In this document: positions 8,602 to 15,742 of the stretch, piece by piece
How the letters are laid out: each line of letters opens with the position of its first letter
Numbering within the stretch: the first letter of the stretch is position 1
NCBI GenBank assembly: GCA_023142215.1
Contig: JAGLJW010000018.1
Location: forward strand, 1 to 23,325
Source of the DNA: Candidatus Parcubacteria bacterium
GTDB lineage: Bacteria > Patescibacteriota > Patescibacteriia > Patescibacteriales > UBA12075
Direction: 5' to 3'
DNA length: 23,325 bases
The notes under the pieces: model-generated
What the model was told of the DNA's origin: nothing
The model's database searches: none
Seen by the model: only the letters and a program-made list of their open reading frames with translations
Position numbers and translations under genes: made by a program

Positions 8602-9138
8602 ATGATTACGCTTAATATTATTTCAAAAGTTTTAAAAAAAAATATAAAAATAAATAAAATTTATAAATCCATTAAAAAAATTTTATTTATTTTATTTATA
8701 AATCTATCAATTTATACTATTATTTTATTATTAATGTTTGCTCTATTACAACTAAAACATTCTAAAGTTTCAACTGAGGCTATGACAATGAACAAGGATA
8801 CAGAAATTTATAGTATAAAAGCAAAAAAAATAAATCAACAAATTAATGAAATTTCTAAAATTCAAAATGATTTTATTCCATGGTCAACTTTTTTTAATAA
8901 CTTCACAAATTCAGTAAATAGTAAAATAACTATTACAAATATAAGTGTCAATAAAAAAGATAAGTTAATAACAATAAAGGGCAGCGCAAAAACAAGAACT
9001 GATTTAATTTCATTTAAGAATACAATAAAAGAAATTTCATATCTAGAAGAAATTGATTTGCCAATGAAAAATTTATTAATAAAAGAAAATATCAATTTTA
9101 ATATTGAAACAAAATTTATAAATTATGAATTCAAATAA
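8602..9138 (+). CDS. pilN: Type IV pilus inner-membrane protein PilN
   Basis: PilN has a short cytoplasmic tail that binds PilM, one membrane helix and an extracytoplasmic ferredoxin-like domain that pairs with PilO. Here the tail is residues 1-26 (MITLNIISKVLKKN), though the usual INLLP motif is degenerate. The helix is about 27-50, a coiled region 58-90 follows, and the domain ends in ITITNISVNKKDKLITIKGSAKTRTDLISFKNTI, a pattern typical of PilN-family proteins (strand, ISV, then G.A.....L..F...L). The length of 178 is normal. Position directly after pilM and an overlap of 14 nt with the next gene fix the assignment better than the sequence alone. Confidence 0.82.
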   Translation: MITLNIISKVLKKNIKINKIYKSIKKILFILFINLSIYTIILLLMFALLQLKHSKVSTEAMTMNKDTEIYSIKAKKINQQINEISKIQNDFIPWSTFFNNFTNSVNSKITITNISVNKKDKLITIKGSAKTRTDLISFKNTIKEISYLEEIDLPMKNLLIKENINFNIETKFINYEFK

Positions 9139-9730
9139 TTCTAAAAAACACAGCTCAAAACAAAAAGCTTTAAATAGTTCTATCTTCATTATTATATTAA
9201 TTATATTAATTGTTTATTTAGCAGTTATCCCAACAATAAAAAAAATAAAAAAAATATCAACTGAAATAATTAATGAAAAAATAAATATCGTAAATAAAGT
9301 TTCAAGAGAAAAAAATATCAAAAAATTAACTGTTGAACTAAAAGAAATTGAACCAAAGATTGCTGATTTTAAAAAAATATTTATAAACGAAAAAAATCAA
9401 ATAGAATTTATTGAATCACTCGAAAAACTTGCGAATAAACACAATATTGAACAAACTATCACCATTAAACCACCAGACAATATTCCTTTGAACAAACTAA
9501 CAACTGTTTCAATCACAATTGACTCAAAGGGAGAATTGAGCAATATGAATAATTATTTGAAGGCACTTGAATCGCTTGATTACCAAATAAACATAAATGA
9601 TATTAACTTTGACACAAAAACTATCTCATCTGTAGATGGGAATTCAACAAATATTAACACAATAGCTTCTATGAAAATATTGGCTGATACTTTTTGGAAA
9701 AGATATGAAGATAAAAATAAAATTAACTAG
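9125..9730 (+). CDS. pilO: Type IV pilus inner-membrane protein PilO-like
   Basis: PilO is the partner of PilN in the inner-membrane alignment complex. The protein has a 17-residue basic cytoplasmic tail, one helix at about 19-36, a long coiled-coil (about 37-95) and a C-terminal alpha/beta domain with IEFIESLEKLANKHNIEQ and GELSNMNNYLKALESLDYQININDI, the strand-helix-strand layout of PilO. The length of 201 matches the family. Its ATG lies 14 nt inside pilN in another frame, suggesting translational coupling, and its own end overlaps the next small gene by 26 nt. Sequence identity to named PilO proteins was not tested; the call rests on topology and gene order. Confidence 0.8.
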   Translation: MNSNNSKKHSSKQKALNSSIFIIILIILIVYLAVIPTIKKIKKISTEIINEKINIVNKVSREKNIKKLTVELKEIEPKIADFKKIFINEKNQIEFIESLEKLANKHNIEQTITIKPPDNIPLNKLTTVSITIDSKGELSNMNNYLKALESLDYQININDINFDTKTISSVDGNSTNINTIASMKILADTFWKRYEDKNKIN

Positions 9731-9980
9731 TTCAAAAATTTTTAAATACATTTATTTAGCTATACCAGTTCTGAATGTTATAGCAATAGTTTTTTTAACA
9801 GTTTTTATTTTGAATAATGTTTATAAGCCGATTACTATCGAAGATGATGATTTGAATGTGCAAATTGATCATAATTCTGGAAAAATTAATATAGATAAAT
9901 TTAACACAATTGAAGAAAAATCTAAATTTAAAAAAAATATAACCAACAATAATAAAAATATAAAAAATATTTTTAAGTAA
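9705..9980 (+). CDS. Small one-helix membrane protein closing the pilMNO operon
   Basis: I do not recognise this 91-residue protein. It has a basic start (MKIKIKLTSSKIFKYIY), one strong hydrophobic helix (about 16-38) and an exported tail with an acidic patch (TIEDDDLN) and a segment KINIDKFNTIEEKSKFKKN, then an Asn/Lys-rich end. The ATG is 26 nt inside pilO, so co-translation is likely and the gene is real in spite of its composition. It occupies the place of pilP in diderm pilus operons but has no lipobox and no PilP beta-domain, and there is no pilQ. A fourth subunit of the PilMNO complex, or a regulator of it, is inference from position only. Confidence 0.65.
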   Translation: MKIKIKLTSSKIFKYIYLAIPVLNVIAIVFLTVFILNNVYKPITIEDDDLNVQIDHNSGKINIDKFNTIEEKSKFKKNITNNNKNIKNIFK

Positions 9981-10008
9981 ATTTATTTTCTATTTAATGC
10001 ATACTTCA

Positions 10009-11160
10009 TTAATTCAATAACTTTTTTATATAATTTCCAACGCTACAATTTTCAATAAAATTATCTGTTTTTTTGTACTCAAATTCTTCTCTACTATCTA
10101 AGAATTCTTTCATTTTTATAAATAAATCATTTTCAATGTTATAACTGAATAATTTTCCACCAAATTCATTGATTAACTCTATACTACCCCCAAGATTTGA
10201 TGCTATTGTAAATAAATTTGCACTTACTGCTTCATAAATAACAGTTGGTGAATTTTCATAGCATCTTGATGGCGTAATTAAACAATCAGAATTAAACATA
10301 ATTTTTTTAACACTCTCTTTATCTTTTCTTCCCAAAAATATTATTTTTTCATGTTTAAATTTTTCTCGTAAGTATTTATCTTGACTTCCATTGCCTACGA
10401 TAAATATTTCAATATTATTATAACTATTTCTTAATTTTAAAAATTGTTTTAACATATTCTCTACTCCTTTGTGAGATTCTAATAAGCCAACATATAAAAA
10501 TCTGAACTTTTCTTTATTATCTTTTTTAAAATTAATATTATTATTAATTGATATTGGATTAGGAATAATCTCTTTTTTAGAATTTCTAAAAAATCCCCTT
10601 TCTATATATTCATTCATCAACCAATTTGAAGGAGAAATAACTTTATCAACAGAATTAAATAAATATGAACAAATTTTTGAATATGTTTTTACAAAAAATT
10701 TTTTTGTTTTATATTCTTCCTTATACATCATTAAACCTGATGGATAAAATAATTGGACATCATGCAAAACATGTATATATTTTATTTCTAATTTTTTTAT
10801 ATATTTAGGAATTAAAAAACTTAAACCTTTGAGATTATGTGTGATAATTAAATCAGGTTTTTCTTTAACTAAAATATTTTTAATTTTTTGAGCTGTTATA
10901 AAATCAAAAACATCCCAAATATGCCAAAATACTCTAAAAAATAATGGTATTTTACTTAAATTATAATATTTAGAATAAATAAAATATTGATTAAAATTAT
11001 TATTTATAACTTTTTTTTCTTCATTGTTGTTAGGTGTCGTAGAAATAATAAAAACATCATGACCGGCATTATTCAAGCCTTGAAGCGTTAATTCAACAAC
11101 TCTTTCGGCACCTCCACGAATATAAGGCTTATATAAATTATTAATTAAACAAATCTTCAT
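10009..11160 (-). CDS. Glycosyltransferase family 4 (GT-B fold)
   Basis: A cytoplasmic or membrane-associated retaining glycosyltransferase that moves a sugar from a nucleotide donor to a surface glycan. The N-terminal acceptor domain shows PYIRGGAERVVELTL (13-26). The C-terminal donor domain begins near FRFLYVGLLESHKGVENM (219-236) and contains the E-x7-E pair E302...E310 in YENSPTVIYEAVSA. The length of 383 is standard. It is the last gene of the glycan cassette, 4 nt after the next family-4 gene. It ends 28 nt from the convergent pilus operon, with no obvious hairpin terminator between them. The sugar and acceptor cannot be told from the sequence. Confidence 0.88.
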   Translation of the reverse strand: MKICLINNLYKPYIRGGAERVVELTLQGLNNAGHDVFIISTTPNNNEEKKVINNNFNQYFIYSKYYNLSKIPLFFRVFWHIWDVFDFITAQKIKNILVKEKPDLIITHNLKGLSFLIPKYIKKLEIKYIHVLHDVQLFYPSGLMMYKEEYKTKKFFVKTYSKICSYLFNSVDKVISPSNWLMNEYIERGFFRNSKKEIIPNPISINNNINFKKDNKEKFRFLYVGLLESHKGVENMLKQFLKLRNSYNNIEIFIVGNGSQDKYLREKFKHEKIIFLGRKDKESVKKIMFNSDCLITPSRCYENSPTVIYEAVSANLFTIASNLGGSIELINEFGGKLFSYNIENDLFIKMKEFLDSREEFEYKKTDNFIENCSVGNYIKKLLN

Positions 11161-11164
11161 AATA

Positions 11165-12280
11165 TTAAATCACTAAATTATTATACAATTTACTTAATTT
11201 CTCACCCACTTTTTTCCAACTATATTTTTCATTAATTAATTTTAAAGAATTTCTACTCATTTCTTCCCTTAAACTATCATTTAAAAGTATTGTTTCTATT
11301 TTTTTAGTTAAATCATTTTTGTTATTTGGTTCTACTAACAAGCCCTGTTCTTCGTCTTTAAAAACACTTCGCACTCCTGGCAAGCTTGAAGCAATCACGG
11401 GAACACCACAAGCCATAGCCTCTAATAAAACTAAGCCAAAAGCTTCATGATTATTTATTGAAGGCAATACAAACAAATCAGCTTTTTGATATTCTTTTGA
11501 CAAATCAATATCGGAAATTCTACCTAAAAATTCGACTTTATTATTTAAACCTAATTGTTTCGATTTATTAATATATTCTCCTTTCAATTCCCCATCACCT
11601 ACAACTTTTAACCTATAATTTTTAATTTTTAATTTTGATATTGCTTCAAATAGAATATTTATTCCTTTGAAATAATGCGCTCTATCCAAGCCACCGACAA
11701 ACAAAATTGTTTTATCATCATTATTAATATTTTTTTTAAATTTAAATTTTTCTGTATCTACTCCAAAAGGAATTTCATAAAATTTTTCTCTGTTCTTAAA
11801 ATAGATATTTTTAATAGAACTATTCTCAATATAATCAACACTGGCACATACAATTGCATCTGATTTTTTAAATAATGATTTTTGTATTAATCTTGATGGA
11901 ATACTTAAAATATTAGCAAAAAATGATAAATTATTTGTATCCATATGATAATGAATAATTAACTTAAATTTAAATTTAAAAATTTTCATTAACCATATCA
12001 TTTCAGCTGTACCAAAAAAAGGATAATGCAAATGAACAATATCAAATTTTTTTAATTTAAAAATTAATTGCAAAAGCAAAGCTCCATTCCCAAATTTCAA
12101 AAAAGGTTTTAAGCGACAAACTTTAAACCCTTTGAAATCTAAATATTGTTGTTTTTTGTAATCTGGCGTAAAAACTGTTATTTCATAATCATCTTTCATT
12201 ATTTCAGAAAAATGGTAAGCTACGTTTCCAATTCCTGATTTATAAGGAGGAAAAACACAAACTACATGAGCAATTTTCAT
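11165..12280 (-). CDS. Glycosyltransferase family 4 (GT-B fold)
   Basis: A second retaining family-4 transferase. The start MKIAHVVCVFPPYKSGIGNVAYH is the family's glycine-rich N-terminal loop. FYEIPFGVDTEKF (167-179) and LFVGGLDRAHYFKGINIL (193-210) open the donor domain, and E279...E287 in HEAFGLVLLEAMACGVPVIAS form the E-x7-E motif. It resembles capsule or lipid-glycan mannosyl/glucosyltransferases more than the shorter-loop neighbour. The two family-4 proteins in this cassette are too different to be a recent duplication. It is 20 nt after the unknown membrane-protein gene. Specificity is unknown. Confidence 0.9.
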   Translation of the reverse strand: MKIAHVVCVFPPYKSGIGNVAYHFSEIMKDDYEITVFTPDYKKQQYLDFKGFKVCRLKPFLKFGNGALLLQLIFKLKKFDIVHLHYPFFGTAEMIWLMKIFKFKFKLIIHYHMDTNNLSFFANILSIPSRLIQKSLFKKSDAIVCASVDYIENSSIKNIYFKNREKFYEIPFGVDTEKFKFKKNINNDDKTILFVGGLDRAHYFKGINILFEAISKLKIKNYRLKVVGDGELKGEYINKSKQLGLNNKVEFLGRISDIDLSKEYQKADLFVLPSINNHEAFGLVLLEAMACGVPVIASSLPGVRSVFKDEEQGLLVEPNNKNDLTKKIETILLNDSLREEMSRNSLKLINEKYSWKKVGEKLSKLYNNLVI

Positions 12281-12300
12281 ATTATTAAATTCAAATAAAT

Positions 12301-12705
12301 TTATTGTTTTCTAAATAGTGAATTTTGCCAAATAAAAAAAACACCAAAAGCAATTAGTGCTTGCAACATGTCTGTTTTATCTGGGAGTTGTCCTATAAAT
12401 GCTACTAAATATACAATTATTCCTGTTGAAAAGGCAAATATTTCGCTTTTAAATTTATCTAAATATGTTAAATATATAGTAATTTCATCACTACCCTCCT
12501 CCGCCCTTTCTCTTTTTTCAGAACGTAACATTTTCATTCTTATTAAAAAAGGAATGCCAAATAGTGCAAGTGGCATCAATGCTTTTATTACTGACTGTAT
12601 TAATTCGAACCTATCGCCCGCAACAACGTAGAATATAACAAACGCGACCAAAAGCAACAAAAATATTAAATTAGCTAATTCTATTAGCATGTCTTTAGCT
12701 CTCAT
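12301..12705 (-). CDS. Unknown four-helix membrane protein of the glycan cassette
   Basis: I do not recognise this 134-residue protein. It has four likely membrane helices, at about 10-28, 36-56, 91-109 and 113-130. Between helices two and three is a charged loop (MKMLRSEKRERAEEGSDEITIYLTYLDKFK). The second helix pair followed by NSLFRKQ ends the protein in a basic tail. The start overlaps the DUF2304 gene by 11 nt, which argues for coupled translation and a shared job. Possible roles are a small scaffold or flippase-like helper for the polyprenyl-linked sugar made by the family-2 enzyme upstream. That is inference from context alone. Confidence 0.7.
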   Translation of the reverse strand: MRAKDMLIELANLIFLLLLVAFVIFYVVAGDRFELIQSVIKALMPLALFGIPFLIRMKMLRSEKRERAEEGSDEITIYLTYLDKFKSEIFAFSTGIIVYLVAFIGQLPDKTDMLQALIAFGVFFIWQNSLFRKQ

Positions 12706-13036
12706 GATTTTTTTTGTTATTAATTAAAGTTATTTCACGAACAATAGTTGTAATATTTCTGTCCATTTTTTCAATTTTTAATCGTAATCTAAATATTAAA
12801 TAAAATAAAACTACAAATCCGAAATAAAGCAAAACATCAATTCCGCTTGCAGAAAATCCTAAATTAGCTACCAAACTATCAATTTTTTTAATAAAAATAA
12901 TCGCTAAAAAAGAAAATATCCAAAAAATTAACCAAAATAAAAATTCATTCGTAGAAATTTTTTTTCTTTTTTTATGTAGAAACAACCTAGAAAGAAAAAA
13001 TATCATTATTATTACTGCAATTACTTGTTGAAACAT
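12695..13036 (-). CDS. DUF2304 membrane protein
   Basis: A 113-residue protein with three membrane segments (about 3-19, 33-49, 66-84) and a C-terminal coiled stretch (RLRLKIEKMDRNITTIVREITLIN). This layout, together with the internal FLFWLIFWIFSFLAIIF pattern and the position right after a family-2 glycosyltransferase, matches the DUF2304 family, which habitually accompanies dolichol/polyprenyl-phosphate sugar synthases. The molecular role of the family is not established; a membrane anchor or partner for the soluble glycosyltransferase is a common suggestion. It starts 7 nt after the family-2 gene and overlaps the next gene by 11 nt. Confidence 0.75.
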   Translation of the reverse strand: MFQQVIAVIIMIFFLSRLFLHKKRKKISTNEFLFWLIFWIFSFLAIIFIKKIDSLVANLGFSASGIDVLLYFGFVVLFYLIFRLRLKIEKMDRNITTIVREITLINNKKNHES

Positions 13037-13043
13037 AACATTA

Positions 13044-13727
13044 TTATCCTATTAATTTTGAAATCAATAAATCTTTTACAATTTTCACTCCACCAAAAAA
13101 ATTTTGCCCAAAATGATTATATATTACTGTTATAGGAACTTCTTTTACCCTTAAATTATTTTTAAACACTTTATATAAAATTTCACTGCAGTGTGCTTTT
13201 CCTCTTTGGTTAATGTCTATAAGTTTCAATGCCTTTTTATTCATTACCCTAAATCCGCTTTGAGGATCAGTCATTTTAATTCCAAGTAAAAAATAATTTA
13301 CCATTCGTGCTATGGGAAATAAAATATTTTTTTTCAACCGTGGTATATTATTCTCTTTCCCCAAAAACCTAGACCCATATACAACATCAACTTCATTAGC
13401 AAATATTGGCTTTAAAGCACGCCGTATGTCAGAAACCAGAAATTGGCCATCACCGTCAAAATGAATTACTATATCAGCATTATTCTGTAACGCATATTCA
13501 TTTCCAGTTGCTAATGCAGCACCTTGATCTCTATTTATAATATGTCTCAATACTGTAACACCTTTATTTTTAACTAAATTATAAGTATTATCATTGGAAT
13601 TATCATCAACTACTACAATTTCATCAATACTGGGATCTGTCAAATCTGTCAAATCTTTCAAATCATTTATAATTTTAACAATATTTTTTTCTTCATTCCA
13701 TACGGGAATTATACAAAATACTTTCAT
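13044..13727 (-). CDS. Glycosyltransferase family 2 (polyprenyl-phosphate sugar synthase type)
   Basis: An inverting GT-A enzyme of the DPM1/dolichyl-phosphate-mannose-synthase-like group, expected to load a sugar from a nucleotide donor onto polyprenyl phosphate at the inner membrane face. Seen motifs: IIPVWNEEKNI (6-16), VVDDNSNDNT (39-48), HFDGDGQ with the metal-binding DxD (89-95), VYGSRFLG (116-123) and the acceptor motif TDPQSGFRVM (153-162). It lacks C-terminal membrane helices, so the DUF2304 partner encoded next may supply the membrane contact. The length of 227 is typical. It is the first gene of the cassette, 16 nt from its predicted transcript start. A short in-frame tandem repeat encodes LKDLTDLTD near residues 23-31. 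Confidence 0.9.
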   Translation of the reverse strand: MKVFCIIPVWNEEKNIVKIINDLKDLTDLTDPSIDEIVVVDDNSNDNTYNLVKNKGVTVLRHIINRDQGAALATGNEYALQNNADIVIHFDGDGQFLVSDIRRALKPIFANEVDVVYGSRFLGKENNIPRLKKNILFPIARMVNYFLLGIKMTDPQSGFRVMNKKALKLIDINQRGKAHCSEILYKVFKNNLRVKEVPITVIYNHFGQNFFGGVKIVKDLLISKLIG

Positions 13728-13749
13728 TTATTTAAAATACTTATTATAT

Positions 13750-13778
13750 ATTTTAACTAATTTTAAATAATAAGTCAA
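13750..13778 (-). promoter_or_regulatory. Promoter of the glycan cassette
   Basis: On the minus strand TTGACT (13773-13778) and TAAAAT (13750-13755) are separated by exactly 17 nt, with five of six matches in each hexamer. The expected start near 13743 leaves a leader of about 16 nt to the family-2 glycosyltransferase ATG, without a Shine-Dalgarno motif. Confidence 0.65.
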
Positions 13779-13845
13779 AAATTAAAAATGTAACTACTAA
13801 CTAAAGCTATAGAATCATAAAATCATTGTCAAAAATAACAATTCT

Positions 13846-13934
13846 CTGTCATCCTGGAGCTAAAGCGATAGGATCTCATAAATTACGCAAGGTTGCATCA
13901 ACAACGAGATTCTTCGACAAGCTCAGAATGACAG
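13846..13934 (+). repeat. MITE-like imperfect inverted repeat between the glycan cassette and the NicO gene
   Basis: The left arm starts CTGTCATCCTGGAGCTAAAG (13846-13865) and continues to GGATCTC (13871-13877). The right arm (13906-13934) reads, on the opposite strand, CTGTCATTCTGAGCTTGTCG then AAGAATCTC, so the arms are inverted copies with a few mismatches and short gaps. GC content is clearly higher than in the surroundings. The same core (TGTCATC-TTGAGCG...GATCTCG) appears again at 19948-20002. A weaker direct copy of the left-arm middle, CTAAAGCTATAGAATC, lies just before it at 13801-13816. No coding potential is seen. Elements of this style are common in intergenic DNA of uncultured bacteria; mobility is inferred. 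Confidence 0.6.
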
Positions 13935-14002
13935 TGGGATACTTGTTATGTTTCATTTAAGGATAACAATCTTTTTACAATCAACAAATGGCTACTCAAA
14001 AA

Positions 14003-15643
14003 TCAATATCTAAAAACTAATATCAATGCAATTGCTAATAACATTAAAGATGATACAATACTAGCATATTTTGATAATTTTTCAGAATCTCCGATTATTT
14101 TATTTTTAAATTTTAAAATTAAAAATGAAAATAATGATAAAGTTGAAAATATTCCTAATCCAAAAATAGCAATTACTGGAATTAACCAATTAACTTTATC
14201 AATGCTTATGATAGTTATCATTAAAGCCCAGCCTATTGTACATGGTGCCAAGCCAGCAATTATTCCCAACATGCTTCCACTTTTATATCGTTTACAAAAT
14301 CGTTTTGGTTTTAAACTTTGAATTAAATAAAATATAGCAATAGCTAATAAAATATAAGCTCCTGCCTTTTGAATCATTCCAATATATTTTTGTGCTTCCG
14401 AAACAACTGAAAAAACTTTAAATAAAACTACTAAAATAACAACATCAATTAAATGTGTTACACTTAAATAAGCACTAAATTTTAATCCATCTTTTAATTT
14501 TCGCTCCTTCTCCATCATATACGAAATTAAAATACTTTTTCCGTGACCAGACTCAAAAGCATGCAAAGCACCTAAAAAATAAATGAAAATGAAAATGAAA
14601 AAAATACTTGTTGTATCACCTTTTTCAAATAAATCTTTTATTTTTTTTAAATATTTTTCCAATTTCCCTGTTTTAAAATATTTTGATCCACTACTATTAT
14701 CAGAAAGTTCTGTTGTGACTAATACTTCATTACTAATTAATTCCACAGTGGAAGAACTTTTTTGGTTTATTACATCATCAGCTCTACTTTTTCCTTCTTT
14801 ATATTCTCCTTGAATAATTTGAGTATTTTCGTTGTCTATATCTTGTGAATCATCAACCAAAGACTTATCAAAAGATTTTGTCTCTTTTACTGTTTCTTCT
14901 TTTTTGTTGTTTTCATTAATTGGTAATGTTGCAACACGAGTTTTTTGTCCCATTGACATTTCAAAATTTAAAGCATCCCAACCATTATCAATTTCTTCTT
15001 TATCACTGTAACCATCTTTATCAGTATCTTTAACATTTTTATTAGTACCATAAATAGTTTCCTCAACATCAGATAAACCATCTCCATCTGTATCTTTTTC
15101 TTTTTTATTGACATTCAAATTATTAACATCAAAATTATTTATAAAAATTTTTGAAGTTAAAATTCGCTCATGGATAGATTTTGTTATATCTTCTTCATTG
15201 TAGAAAAACATCTGATTAGTCTGAAGTGGCGAATACTCAATAAACATTTTATTTTTATAATCAATTTTTCCAAGTTCATCACATTGCAAAACTACTTCAA
15301 TTTCTATTCCGCCACCAAAAATCTCAAATTCATCCTTTGGTGGTAAATTAAAAGATTTATAAATACATTCTTTGTTATTGTTTTTTATACTAAAATTATC
15401 TTGATAATATTCTGTTAATATTTTTGGATGTTCATAAATAATTTCTGTACCAGACGAAAGCAAGTTATTTTTTTCAAGCAATAAATTAATCAAAAAAGGA
15501 TGAATAAAAGTTGAAACTTCCAATCCACCTGTCTCTAAATTCATTACAACTTCAGTCCCTGTAATATCCAAAGGGTGAGCTTGAACATTTTGCCCAAGTG
15601 CTATAATAAAAAAAGTTATTATAATAATTAGTAATATTCTCAT
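14003..15643 (-). CDS. NicO-family metal transporter fused to an extracytoplasmic domain with calcium-loop repeats
   Basis: The order of parts is: signal peptide 1-22 (possible cleavage VQA|H), a beta-rich domain 23-178 beginning HPLDITGTEVV, two thrombospondin type 3-like calcium loops (DTDGDGLSD 184-192 and DTDKDGYSD 206-214), a low-complexity acidic linker about 240-320, and a six-helix NicO domain from about 346. The NicO part has HAFESGHGKS (361-370, with H361 and H367), H397 in SVTHLIDV, and GLAPCTIGW (464-472), matching the RcnA/NicO nickel-cobalt exporter pattern. NicO proteins with an N-terminal AHPLGN-type domain are known; the calcium loops and acidic linker are extra. C93 and C121 could form a disulfide. 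Export of a divalent metal is the family expectation; the ion is unknown. It ends in TGA. TAAAAT sits 6 nt before the ATG. Confidence 0.8.
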   Translation of the reverse strand: MRILLIIIITFFIIALGQNVQAHPLDITGTEVVMNLETGGLEVSTFIHPFLINLLLEKNNLLSSGTEIIYEHPKILTEYYQDNFSIKNNNKECIYKSFNLPPKDEFEIFGGGIEIEVVLQCDELGKIDYKNKMFIEYSPLQTNQMFFYNEEDITKSIHERILTSKIFINNFDVNNLNVNKKEKDTDGDGLSDVEETIYGTNKNVKDTDKDGYSDKEEIDNGWDALNFEMSMGQKTRVATLPINENNKKEETVKETKSFDKSLVDDSQDIDNENTQIIQGEYKEGKSRADDVINQKSSSTVELISNEVLVTTELSDNSSGSKYFKTGKLEKYLKKIKDLFEKGDTTSIFFIFIFIYFLGALHAFESGHGKSILISYMMEKERKLKDGLKFSAYLSVTHLIDVVILVVLFKVFSVVSEAQKYIGMIQKAGAYILLAIAIFYLIQSLKPKRFCKRYKSGSMLGIIAGLAPCTIGWALMITIISIDKVNWLIPVIAIFGLGIFSTLSLFSFLILKFKNKIIGDSEKLSKYASIVSSLMLLAIALILVFRY

Positions 15644-15742
15644 AACTTCATTTTAATACAACTTAATAAATTAAACCACAGCTTTGTTTTTAGAATTTAT
15701 CAATAATTCTTATATTTAACTAATGTTACATTAAGAATAGAA

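Noticed and set aside
9981..10008. Bidirectional terminator between the pilus operon and the glycan cassette
   Set aside because: The 28-bp gap has no inverted repeat with a T-run; I see no terminator there.
10009..12280. The two family-4 glycosyltransferases as a recent tandem duplication
   Set aside because: Outside the general GT-B motifs their sequences differ throughout, so they are old paralogues or independently acquired.
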